NCBI GenBank assembly: GCA_947493285.1
Contig: CANLQH010000007.1
Coordinates: 1 to 64,000 of the forward strand
Length of the DNA stretch: 64,000 nt
Direction of reading: 5' to 3'
Origin: an uncultured Tenacibaculum sp.
GTDB lineage: Bacteria; Bacteroidota; Bacteroidia; Flavobacteriales; Flavobacteriaceae
Shown: positions 17,308-25,457 of the stretch, one piece after another
Position numbering within the stretch: position 1 is the first letter of the stretch
How the letters are laid out: every line of letters begins with the position of its first letter
Notes under the pieces: generated by a model
What the model saw: only the letters and a program-made list of their open reading frames with translations
The model's database searches: none
What the model was told of the DNA's origin: nothing
Translations under genes and position numbers: made by a program

Positions 17308-18393
17308 TTATGCTTGAATTAGTTTTTTTATTGATTGATAAATTTTTTCTCCTACATTATTTCCATACAACTCTTTTTTAAAGCTTTTATTTGACTTTAA
17401 AAACTCTCGATAAGCAGTAACTATTCTTTGACGATTTGTTCCTGTAATCATTGCAAAACCATTTTCAACTAATTCAATCCATTCGGTTTCTTCACGGACA
17501 ACAACGCAGTGTTTTTTATTAAAAAAAGCTTCTTTCTGTAAACCTCCACTATCGGTAATTACCAAACTACAGTTTTTAAGTAATTCTAACATATCAAAAT
17601 AACCAACAGGATCAATACAAGTTATACTAGTTTTAATACCGTATTTACTTAACATTTTTTGAGTTCTAGGGTGCAAAGGAAGTACTACCCTAGTTTCTTT
17701 ATGTATCTCATCTAATGCAGAGAATATTTCTTTTAATCTCTCTACATCATCTGTGTTTTCCTGGCGGTGAATTGTAGCTAAAACAAAATCATTTTTCTTT
17801 AAATCTAAATTCTCCATCACAGTTGACTTCTCTTCTGAAAACTTGCTATAAAATCCTACAGCATCTTTCATAATATCACCATGTTTTTCAACTATTGATG
17901 GTAAATTATCAAATCCTTCATTAACCAAATTACTCATTGCAACATCAGTTGGGCAACTTAATAAATCAGCTATTCTATCTGTTAAAATTCTATTTACTTC
18001 TTCTGGCATTAACATGTTAAAGGAGCGCAAACCAGCCTCTATATGAACAACTTTTATGTGGAGTTTCTTTGCTGCTAAAGCACCTGAAATTGTTGAATTT
18101 GTATCTCCATAAATAACTACTACATCAGGTTTTTCTTCTTGTAAAATTTCTTCAATTTTTTCAAGCATCTGACCAGTCATCGCTCCATGACTTAAACCAT
18201 TAATATTTAGATTGTATTTAGGCTTAGGTATTTGCATTTCTTCAAAGAAAACTGCACTCATATTAGCATCGAAATGCTGACCTGTATGTACAATAATTTC
18301 TTCAAAATCATTATACTTTCTTATCACTCTGCTTAATACAGCTCCTTTTACAAACTGAGGTCTTGCTCCTAATATTGTTACTATTTTTTTCAA
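17308..18393 (-). CDS. wecB: UDP-N-acetylglucosamine 2-epimerase, non-hydrolysing
   Basis: 361 aa. Family blocks: GARPQFVK at the N-terminus, HTGQHFD, YGDTNST, HIEAGLRSFN, PEEVNRILTDRIADLL and TDSGGLQKEAFF. It interconverts UDP-GlcNAc and UDP-ManNAc for surface polysaccharides. The start overlaps the preceding glycosyltransferase stop (ATGA), and the flippase follows after one base. It is distinct from the epimerase remnant at 20883-20975. Confidence 0.93.
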   Translation of the reverse strand: MKKIVTILGARPQFVKGAVLSRVIRKYNDFEEIIVHTGQHFDANMSAVFFEEMQIPKPKYNLNINGLSHGAMTGQMLEKIEEILQEEKPDVVVIYGDTNSTISGALAAKKLHIKVVHIEAGLRSFNMLMPEEVNRILTDRIADLLSCPTDVAMSNLVNEGFDNLPSIVEKHGDIMKDAVGFYSKFSEEKSTVMENLDLKKNDFVLATIHRQENTDDVERLKEIFSALDEIHKETRVVLPLHPRTQKMLSKYGIKTSITCIDPVGYFDMLELLKNCSLVITDSGGLQKEAFFNKKHCVVVREETEWIELVENGFAMITGTNRQRIVTAYREFLKSNKSFKKELYGNNVGEKIYQSIKKLIQA

Positions 18394-19670
18394 GGATTCA
18401 CTATGTCTTTAATCACTTTTGACAATTGCTCTGTTAGACTTTTCCGATGATATTGTTCTACGTTTTTTGAAACTACTTTTAAAGAGTTGGTTTTATATTC
18501 TGAATACAAACTCATTATAGTACTTTTTATCTTTTCAACATCATTAAAATCAATGACTGATCCAGCATTGGTTTCTTTTAGTATTTCAGCTAAATCTCCA
18601 TCTTCTGGACCAATTGCTAAGATAGGACGTTTTGCTTGTAAATATTCAAAAATCTTACCTGTTATAATTCCCTTTGCACTCGGAACTTTATTTATTGCTA
18701 ATAATAACACTTGAGATTTTTGTTGGTACTGTTGTACTTCTGTATGAGGCACATAATTTATTTTAGTAACATTTTTAAATTGATATTTAGACAATTTCTG
18801 CTCAACTTCTTCAGCTAATTTACCTATCAATTTTATTTCTAAGTCATTTTTAAACTCTTCATTTTCTTTACTCAATTCAAACAATGCTTTCCATAATGCT
18901 TTCGGATTTCTATCAGCATTCATTAAGCCTATATGGGTTATTGAGAATTTTTGATCTAAAAACACTTTAGCATCATTATTTTGTTCTGAGTCATAACCAT
19001 TTGTTATAACATGAATATTCTTAGAAAATTCTTTATAATTCTCTTTCATCGTTTTCCCTACAACCAAAGACCCATCTGCATTCTTCAATACCTCTTCCTC
19101 TAATTGACGATGTTTCTTTTTTGATTTTTCTGTTAACGGTAATTGATGAAAATAATCAATATCTGTCCAAGGGTCACGAAAATCGGCAATCCAATTTACT
19201 CCAAGTTCTCTTTTTAATTTTAAACCTATTAAGTGTAAACTATGTGGTGGACCAGTTGTTATAATTGCATCAATTTTATTTTCTGAAAGATATTTTCTCA
19301 AATACTTTACTGATGGCTTAACCCAAAACCTTCTAGCATCAGGAATAAAATAATTTGCTCTTATATATTGTAAAATTCTTTCAAAAAAAGACGGATTCGG
19401 ATTTAAAAATCCAGCACTAGTTTTTGTCTTCTTCTTCTTAAAAAAAGACAAAACATCATTAGGTTCCCAAATTGAATTTCTAATAATCTCTATATTTTCT
19501 GGAACATCTTTTTGCAATGAAATATCTGTAATAGGATAATTTGCTTCATCAACAGTAAACACAACAGGTTCTATATTAAAATCTCGTAAATACTTTACAA
19601 ACTTCAACCAACGTTGCACACCTGACCCACCTGCTGGAACCCAATAATATGTAATTATTAAAACTTTCAA
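18390..19670 (-). CDS. Glycosyltransferase family 4 (GT-B fold)
   Basis: 426 aa. The N-terminal acceptor domain starts MKVLIITYYWVPAGGSGVQR. The C-terminal GT1-type donor domain has GKIFEYLQAKRPILAIGPE, with the Glu used for nucleotide-sugar binding. It probably adds one sugar of the repeat unit at the cytoplasmic face of the inner membrane. The sugar cannot be told. It overlaps wecB by four bases and follows another GT4 gene by one base. Confidence 0.88.
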   Translation of the reverse strand: MKVLIITYYWVPAGGSGVQRWLKFVKYLRDFNIEPVVFTVDEANYPITDISLQKDVPENIEIIRNSIWEPNDVLSFFKKKKTKTSAGFLNPNPSFFERILQYIRANYFIPDARRFWVKPSVKYLRKYLSENKIDAIITTGPPHSLHLIGLKLKRELGVNWIADFRDPWTDIDYFHQLPLTEKSKKKHRQLEEEVLKNADGSLVVGKTMKENYKEFSKNIHVITNGYDSEQNNDAKVFLDQKFSITHIGLMNADRNPKALWKALFELSKENEEFKNDLEIKLIGKLAEEVEQKLSKYQFKNVTKINYVPHTEVQQYQQKSQVLLLAINKVPSAKGIITGKIFEYLQAKRPILAIGPEDGDLAEILKETNAGSVIDFNDVEKIKSTIMSLYSEYKTNSLKVVSKNVEQYHRKSLTEQLSKVIKDIVNP

Positions 19671-19671
19671 G

Positions 19672-20886
19672 TTATAGGTTATTATATAAATCGATTAATT
19701 TAATACTTTCTTCTTCCCAATTTTCTCCTTTCATTGCAACGGCATTATACCCATTTACTTTCTTTTCTTGAAATTTTTCTTTCTCGTTAAACAATAACAC
19801 TACTTTATCTGCAAAACTCTGTTCATCATCAGCTTTAAAAACAACACCGCAATTATATTTTTCAACTATTCGTTTTAAAGGCTTACATGAACTTACTAAT
19901 AAAAAACTTCTGCTCATCATTATTTGAAATAATTTATGAGGTATTGTATTATCTGTGTGTCCGTTTGATTTATGTGGTATTATATTTACATCAGAATTCA
20001 TCATAATAGCAGGAACTTCATCAAATGGTCTATAACCTATAAAACTTACTTTACTTTCAATATTAAACTGCTTCGCTATTTCTTGCAACTTATCTTCTAC
20101 ATTCTTACTTCCTTTACCTACAATAAAAAGCTTTGCTTCGGGTATTTTATCTAAAATTAAAGGCATTGCCTTAATAGCAGTATCTAAACCTCTATGTGGC
20201 CCTAATCCGCCAACATATGTTATTGAAAACACATTTGAACTTATAATTTTTTGTTCTCTTGATTTTTCGAAATTTGAAGCAAACTCTTTTTTCTCTTGAT
20301 TAGATACAACTATAAATTTATCTGGTGCTATTGTAAATTTAGAAACCAACTTGTGTTTCATTTCTTCAACTACGCAAATTACTTTATCGTATTTTAAACA
20401 ATACTTTTTTTCTTTTTTTGTCCAAATAACAGGATTCATAAATAAAAAATTCTTGAATCTAATTATCAGATTTTTCTTCCAAACAAACCAAGTTTTTAAT
20501 GCTTCTGGGTAGTTTTCATGTAAATCTAAAATTATTCTTTTAACTTTTGATTTAAACATATAACCTGTACCAGCCAATGGTAAATCGTGCACATGAAGAA
20601 ACGCTATATCATATTTTTTTATTGCTTTTTTTATTCCGAAAAAAAACAATGGATTTATATTAAAAAAACTTTCAAAAATATCGAATAATCCTTTTTTAGT
20701 ATTCGAATAATTAATCCCTATTCTAAATATATCTACACCATTAACCCTTTCTATTTTAGGTTCATTTTTTTTTCTTGGACAAATTACTACAACTTTTTTA
20801 CCATTATCTGATAATGATTCTGCCTCTTTTCTAACCCTTATATCATTAGGATAAGAAGCGTCAACAACCATAGCTATATAACTCAT
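19672..20886 (-). CDS. Glycosyltransferase family 4
   Basis: 404 aa. N-terminal domain with DASYPNDIRVRKEAESL and LHVHDLPLAGTG; C-terminal GT1 domain with ITYVGGLGPHRGLDTAIKA, KLFIVGKG and VNIIPHKSNGHTDNTIPHK. Its ATG (20886-20884) overlaps the TGA that ends a remnant epimerase reading frame (ATGA). It was therefore once translationally coupled to a full gene now lost. Confidence 0.88.
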   Translation of the reverse strand: MSYIAMVVDASYPNDIRVRKEAESLSDNGKKVVVICPRKKNEPKIERVNGVDIFRIGINYSNTKKGLFDIFESFFNINPLFFFGIKKAIKKYDIAFLHVHDLPLAGTGYMFKSKVKRIILDLHENYPEALKTWFVWKKNLIIRFKNFLFMNPVIWTKKEKKYCLKYDKVICVVEEMKHKLVSKFTIAPDKFIVVSNQEKKEFASNFEKSREQKIISSNVFSITYVGGLGPHRGLDTAIKAMPLILDKIPEAKLFIVGKGSKNVEDKLQEIAKQFNIESKVSFIGYRPFDEVPAIMMNSDVNIIPHKSNGHTDNTIPHKLFQIMMSRSFLLVSSCKPLKRIVEKYNCGVVFKADDEQSFADKVVLLFNEKEKFQEKKVNGYNAVAMKGENWEEESIKLIDLYNNL

Positions 20887-20975
20887 GATAAAAAGTTAAT
20901 ACATTTTTTTAAAATTCTTTCAGTTGCTTTACCATCCCATAATTCAGGAATCTCACCTCTTTTAAATATTTTATT
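20883..20975 (-). pseudogene. 3' remnant of a UDP-GlcNAc 2-epimerase-like gene
   Basis: In a frame different from the methyltransferase, the minus strand reads ENKIFKRGEIPELWDGKATE followed by RILKKCINFLS and TGA. GEIPELWDGKA-ERI is the typical C-terminal end of WecB/NeuC-type epimerases. Only about 30 codons survive. The upstream side joins directly onto the end of the methyltransferase gene, so the body of the epimerase gene was deleted or replaced there. Confidence 0.72.
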
Positions 20976-21489
20976 TTCTTTCGGCATAAACGGCATAATA
21001 TCTAGGTGTAAATTTTCTTAAAATTGGTCTGAAACCTATTTTATTAATAGGACTAGTCCATTTTTCTGAATCAATAATTTTCCATCCAGATTTTTCTAAT
21101 AACCAATCGTATTGCCAGTCTTCAAATTCATGATAATGTCTATCCCACATATCCGTTTTACTCCTATAAGCATTAGCAAACCATAATTTTAAAGGAATTG
21201 TCGTTACTATTTTTGTTGTTTCAATTTCTCTTAAAACATTAAACGGAGCTATTAAATGTTCAAAAATTTCAAAAGCAGTAACAACTTGAACATTATATTT
21301 CTTAACAATTTCTGGTAATAAATCTAAATCTTCACCTTCAGTGTTATAAACTGTATACCCGTTTGCTTCCATTATTTCAGAAAAGGGATTTCTAATTCCT
21401 AAATCTAATATTACTGCTGGTGTTGGTACGTGTTTTTTTAAAAACTTAAGTGTGTGCTGATATCTTTTCTCTGGAATAGTTATATACAT
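20971..21489 (-). CDS. Class I SAM-dependent methyltransferase
   Basis: 172 aa, short. ILDLGIRNPF corresponds to motif I but lacks the usual GxGxG. VVTAFEIFEHLIAPFNVLREI matches the post-motif region of Methyltransf_11/23 proteins (E-x-H). First gene of the polysaccharide operon, so a sugar or lipid-carrier methylation is plausible but unproven. The altered motif I leaves activity uncertain. Its end abuts the epimerase remnant, which suggests it was inserted into the operon. Confidence 0.72.
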   Translation of the reverse strand: MYITIPEKRYQHTLKFLKKHVPTPAVILDLGIRNPFSEIMEANGYTVYNTEGEDLDLLPEIVKKYNVQVVTAFEIFEHLIAPFNVLREIETTKIVTTIPLKLWFANAYRSKTDMWDRHYHEFEDWQYDWLLEKSGWKIIDSEKWTSPINKIGFRPILRKFTPRYYAVYAERK

Positions 21490-21507
21490 TATTGATATTT
21501 AATATAA

Positions 21508-21538
21508 CAAATGTAGAGTAATTTTAATTCCTTAACAA
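21508..21538 (-). promoter_or_regulatory. Promoter of the polysaccharide operon
   Basis: Minus strand TTG (21538-21536), 20-bp spacer, TACATTTG (21515-21508). It predicts a start near 21501 and a 12-nt leader. Confidence 0.6.
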
Positions 21539-21542
21539 TCAT

Positions 21543-21598
21543 ATTTAATGTGAAAATAAAAAGAGGCTCAAAAGCCTCTTTTTATTTTCACATTAAAT
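21543..21598. repeat. Perfect 26-bp-stem inverted repeat between divergent genes
   Basis: Left arm 21543-21568 and right arm 21573-21598 are perfect reverse complements around a 4-nt loop (CAAA). The inner part, AGAGGCT / AGCCTCTTTTT, looks like a terminator. Both flanking genes point away from it, so neither can use it for termination. The remaining gap to 21777 holds the AraC-gene promoter region. Confidence 0.85.
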
Positions 21599-21685
21599 AG
21601 CAATTCTCCTCTTTCTTTTTAATAAAGGTTTATTATTAAAGCAAACATACATCTATATTTAGGACTCTTAAAACACTAACCTGTT

Positions 21686-21723
21686 CATTTTATAAAATGC
21701 ATGGTAAATATGTTTTATATTTG
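21686..21723 (+). promoter_or_regulatory. Promoter region of the TPR/AraC regulator with palindrome
   Basis: The perfect 14-bp palindrome CATTTTATAAAATG (21686-21699) is followed after 16 bp by TATATTTG (21716-21723). This suggests a regulated start near 21730, 48 nt upstream of the ATG. The protein that binds is unknown. Confidence 0.45.
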
Positions 21724-21777
21724 ACTATTAAATACAGTGTTTCTAATAGACCCGTTGTTAACCATTAATATTTAAAA

Positions 21778-23460
21778 ATGAATAAAGTTTTTCTTACCTT
21801 TCTAATACTTATTTTTTTTTCAATTAAAACTTTATCTCAAACTTCTTTACTAGATTCTATTCATTTAGAAAAAATGGAGTTTCATAAAAACATAAATAAT
21901 GACAGTACTTTATATTTTATTAAAAAATTAAAATCCTCTAAAAAAAGAAAAACTAAAATTAGTGTTTTATCTGTTGAAGCTTATATTTATTATAGACAAA
22001 AAAAATACCTTAAATCAGAAAAAACAGCTCTTAATTTGTTGAATGAAGTAAAAAAACTTCCACCCTATTTCAACAAAGAACAATTTTATTTTGATTTACA
22101 AATATCAGCATATAATAGATTGTTTTGGATTAAAAAGAACCAAGAAGATTATAACAAAGCATTTGAATATTTAACTCAAATGCAAAATACTAATGAGAGT
22201 ACCCCAAAAAAAAGCACAAAATACTTTAGGCATAAATTAACTATAAAAACTTCTAAAGCTATTATTAAAAAAGCTTTAAATATGGAAAACGAAGCTAAAA
22301 CCATATTATTAAGCGCATATAAGGATACTAAATCAGATATTTTTAAAACTCTTTTAAATGATAATTACTTTTTACAACAAAAAGCTAACATTACTAATAG
22401 CCTTGGAAATGCTTATATGGATTTAAGTCGTAAGGTAGGTAATGAGTTTTATATCGATTCAGCCAATTACTATTATGACAAAGCATATCTGGTTACAAAA
22501 AAATTCACTCCTTTACATAATGACTCTGAAATAATTTACAATTTTAGAAAAACAGAAGTTTTAATCGCTAAAAAAGAGTATAAAAAAGCTATAGAAGTGA
22601 TTAACAATTACAGTAAAATTAGTAATGGCTATCATTATAAACATCGAGAATTTTTTCAGAAAGCTATTTGTTATAATTTTTTAAATAAATCTGATTCGAC
22701 AATTTATTACGCTTACAAAATCATAAATGATAAAAAAGAAAAATGCAGAAGAAGTAAGTTAATTACGATGTACGACATTCTTTCTAACCAATTTAACAAA
22801 CTTAATAAAATTGATAGTGCTTACAAATACTCGAAACTAACACTAGAACAATTTAATTTAGCTAAAGATAATAAAGAAAAGACCTTTAACTCTTTATACA
22901 CAACAGACTTTGATAAAATTCAAAAATTAAATTCAGAAATAAGAGCAAGAGAAGAAGAAAAACAAACAAACCTAATTACAGCATTTATAGGTTTATTATC
23001 TGCACTTATTATTATTGTTACTTTCATGTTAAGAGTAGAGAAAAAAAGAACTCTTATAAAAACTATTAATCAACAAAAAACTGAGGAAGTTGAGAAAAAA
23101 GAATACAACATAGATAAAGCTCTAGAGATCAGTATTTTAGATGAAATAAAAAAAGTAAATTCTAATTTAGATTTTTTAAAACCTGATTTTTCAATATCTA
23201 CAATAGCAGATCGTTTAAAAACAAACTCAACTTATGTTTCTTTTGTTTTCAATAAATATAATGATGAATCATTTAAGCAACATTATACTCGCCTTAAAAT
23301 TGAATACGTAGTAGATCAATTAAAAAACAATAAAACATTTAGAAAATATTCTATTCAAGCTTTAGCAGAAGAATTAGGATATACGAATGCTTCTGCATTT
23401 ACGAGAGCATTTAAAAAACAAATGGGAGTAACTCCATCTGTATTTATAAAAAGTCTTTAA
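21778..23460 (+). CDS. TPR-containing membrane regulator with C-terminal AraC HTH
   Basis: 560 aa. Signal peptide (MNKVFLTFLILIFFSIKTLS), then helical TPR-like repeats over about residues 25-385, one transmembrane segment (LITAFIGLLSALIIIVTFML, about 400-420), a short basic linker, and an AraC-type double HTH. The HTH has ISTIADRLKTNSTYVSFVFN and ALAEELGYTNASAFTRAFKK. The layout suggests sensing in the periplasm and DNA binding in the cytoplasm. It is divergent from the polysaccharide operon, a possible target. It ends overlapping the converging LamG gene. Confidence 0.82.
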   Translation: MNKVFLTFLILIFFSIKTLSQTSLLDSIHLEKMEFHKNINNDSTLYFIKKLKSSKKRKTKISVLSVEAYIYYRQKKYLKSEKTALNLLNEVKKLPPYFNKEQFYFDLQISAYNRLFWIKKNQEDYNKAFEYLTQMQNTNESTPKKSTKYFRHKLTIKTSKAIIKKALNMENEAKTILLSAYKDTKSDIFKTLLNDNYFLQQKANITNSLGNAYMDLSRKVGNEFYIDSANYYYDKAYLVTKKFTPLHNDSEIIYNFRKTEVLIAKKEYKKAIEVINNYSKISNGYHYKHREFFQKAICYNFLNKSDSTIYYAYKIINDKKEKCRRSKLITMYDILSNQFNKLNKIDSAYKYSKLTLEQFNLAKDNKEKTFNSLYTTDFDKIQKLNSEIRAREEEKQTNLITAFIGLLSALIIIVTFMLRVEKKRTLIKTINQQKTEEVEKKEYNIDKALEISILDEIKKVNSNLDFLKPDFSISTIADRLKTNSTYVSFVFNKYNDESFKQHYTRLKIEYVVDQLKNNKTFRKYSIQALAEELGYTNASAFTRAFKKQMGVTPSVFIKSL

Positions 23461-25457
23461 TTTAACAGACTAAAATGTCCTTCTTTTGAATAAAAGCGAT
23501 TATTTATTACCCCTTTAAGAAAATACCAATAATCATTATTAGGCATTATCTTTCCTTTAAAAATCCCATCCCAACCTTTCCAGTTGCTTAAGGAAATAGT
23601 TTTAAATAAAACCTTACCAAACCGATCATAAATCAACAATTCTCCTCTATCAAACCCCTCTAGCCCTTCTATAAACCATAGGTCATTTATATCATCATTG
23701 TTAGGTGTAAAAAATAAAGGTATATTTATTTTATTTAAATTCAATATCATAATATTGAATGCCACCTCCTTTGCACAAGTACCCTTTTCAGGGGTAAAAG
23801 TATAATTTGTACTCCCAATTTTTTGATTATCAAAAACTGGATGCCAAGTACCTTTTATTAAATTATCTGAAATTTCAGGTAAAACATAATCAGTTCCATA
23901 ATAAAGTTCATTCATTAAACCTGAAAACACTGGGGTTTCTGAGCTTACAACTGTTATTTCATGAGTTATAGAACTCACACACCCGATTGAAGAGCTAGAG
24001 GTAAATGTATATTCTGTCGTCCCTTCTGTTGAATTATCTATAGAGGGTGACCAACTTCCTCCTATTGAATTATCCGAAGTTAAAGGTAAATCGTATGCTT
24101 CATTTATACACAATACACTTTTTAAACCTGAAAAAACTGGAGTTTCTGAGCTTACAACTGTTATTTCATGAGTTGTAGAACTCACACACCCGCTTGAAGA
24201 GCTGGGGGTAAATGTATATTCTGTCGTCCCTTCTGTTGAATTATCTATAGAGGGTGACCAACTTCCTCCTATTGAATTATCCGAAGTTAAAGGTAAATCG
24301 TATGCTTCATTTATACACAATACACTTTTTAAACCTGAAAAAACTGGAGTTTCAGAGCTTACAACTGTTATTTTATGAGTTGTAGAACTCACACACCCGC
24401 TTGAAGAGCTGGGGGTAAATGTATATTCTGTCGTCCCTTCTGTTGAATTATCTATAGAGGGTGACCAACTTCCTCCTATTGAATTATCCGAAGTTAAAGG
24501 TAAATCGTATGCTTCATTTATACACAATACACTTTTTAAACCTGAAAAAACTGGAGTTTCTGAGCTTACAACTGTTATTTCATGAGTTGTAGAACTCTCA
24601 CACCCGCTTGAAGAGCTGGGGGTAAATGTATATTCTGTCGTCCCTTCTGTTGAATTATCTATAGAGGGTGACCAACTTCCTCCTATTGAATTATCCGAAG
24701 TTAAAGGTAAATCATATGCTTCATTTATACACAATACACTTTTTAAACCTGAAAAAACTGGGGTAATAATATTATTTACATCTATAACCCCTTTATAATA
24801 TTTAAAATCATCAATATATCCTTTAAAATGATAAGCAGATAAACCGTTATTTTGATCATGTTTTCCTATTACTCCTGAACTAGAAGAATATTTCAATTCA
24901 TTAGCCGTTCCTGAATACACTCCTCCTAAATCATTACAATCTACAACAATTTTCATGCTACTTCTTGATTCAATAATAATTTGCACAAAGTGCCATTCAT
25001 TATCTATTACACTATTACTTACAAATCCTCTTCTATTTGAAGATGTGTAATTTGCTGTTCCATTACCGTAACCTACAGCATACTTTCCTGTTGAACTTTG
25101 CGTTGTTAAAAAAACTCCTGAGTTAACATCCTCCTCAAATGATGTATTAAAAACTGCTCTATCTTCATAATCACTACTGCTATATTTAATCCAAAAAGAA
25201 AAAGATAGAGGGAGTTCTGGTTTTAAATTTAATAAATTTGGAAGCTCTATAAAATCATCAATTCCATCAAAATAAGCAGCAGAATTAGCCTGCCCCATTC
25301 TATCTTGACCGAATGTAACTCCAAATGAAGTACCATCATTGTTATTTCCACTTACATCTTTAGTATTCCCATCAAAAGAATAATGTAATAATAATTCTTG
25401 AGAGCTAACAAGTGTTATTTTTAATAAAAAAAATAACAGGATAATTTTTTTCTTCAT
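23457..25457 (-). CDS. Secreted LamG-domain protein with Ig-like repeats and T9SS type B sorting domain
   Basis: 666 aa. Signal peptide ending SQELLLHY. A LamG/concanavalin-like domain (about 22-225) contains YFDGIDDFIELP. Four almost identical 69-residue repeats (TPVFSGLKSVLCINEAYDLP...) are followed by a degenerate fifth. The C-terminal CHU_C / gliding-motility-associated domain has FFTPNNDDINDLWFIEG and IYDRFGKVLF, the signal for type IX secretion and surface attachment. Probably binds glycans or other surfaces. It overlaps the end of the convergent AraC gene by four bases. Confidence 0.88.
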   Translation of the reverse strand: MKKKIILLFFLLKITLVSSQELLLHYSFDGNTKDVSGNNNDGTSFGVTFGQDRMGQANSAAYFDGIDDFIELPNLLNLKPELPLSFSFWIKYSSSDYEDRAVFNTSFEEDVNSGVFLTTQSSTGKYAVGYGNGTANYTSSNRRGFVSNSVIDNEWHFVQIIIESRSSMKIVVDCNDLGGVYSGTANELKYSSSSGVIGKHDQNNGLSAYHFKGYIDDFKYYKGVIDVNNIITPVFSGLKSVLCINEAYDLPLTSDNSIGGSWSPSIDNSTEGTTEYTFTPSSSSGCESSTTHEITVVSSETPVFSGLKSVLCINEAYDLPLTSDNSIGGSWSPSIDNSTEGTTEYTFTPSSSSGCVSSTTHKITVVSSETPVFSGLKSVLCINEAYDLPLTSDNSIGGSWSPSIDNSTEGTTEYTFTPSSSSGCVSSTTHEITVVSSETPVFSGLKSVLCINEAYDLPLTSDNSIGGSWSPSIDNSTEGTTEYTFTSSSSIGCVSSITHEITVVSSETPVFSGLMNELYYGTDYVLPEISDNLIKGTWHPVFDNQKIGSTNYTFTPEKGTCAKEVAFNIMILNLNKINIPLFFTPNNDDINDLWFIEGLEGFDRGELLIYDRFGKVLFKTISLSNWKGWDGIFKGKIMPNNDYWYFLKGVINNRFYSKEGHFSLLN
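23937..24764 (-). repeat. Four tandem 207-bp coding repeats
   Basis: Units 24558-24764, 24351-24557, 24144-24350 and 23937-24143 are nearly identical at DNA level, differing by a few substitutions (for example E/V before SST, and T/I changes in the last unit). Exact periodicity of 207 bp was checked at the tttaaacctg junction (24121, 24328). The near identity implies recent expansion or gene conversion. Confidence 0.93.

Noticed and set aside
20215..20226. AACATATGTT core inside a glycosyltransferase gene
   Set aside because: It lies in coding sequence, without a TAnnTTTG element at the 26-bp spacing, so it is probably a chance match to the Crp-linked operator.
23937..24764. CRISPR-like periodic repeat
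   Set aside because: The 207-bp units are coding, in frame and contiguous without spacers.
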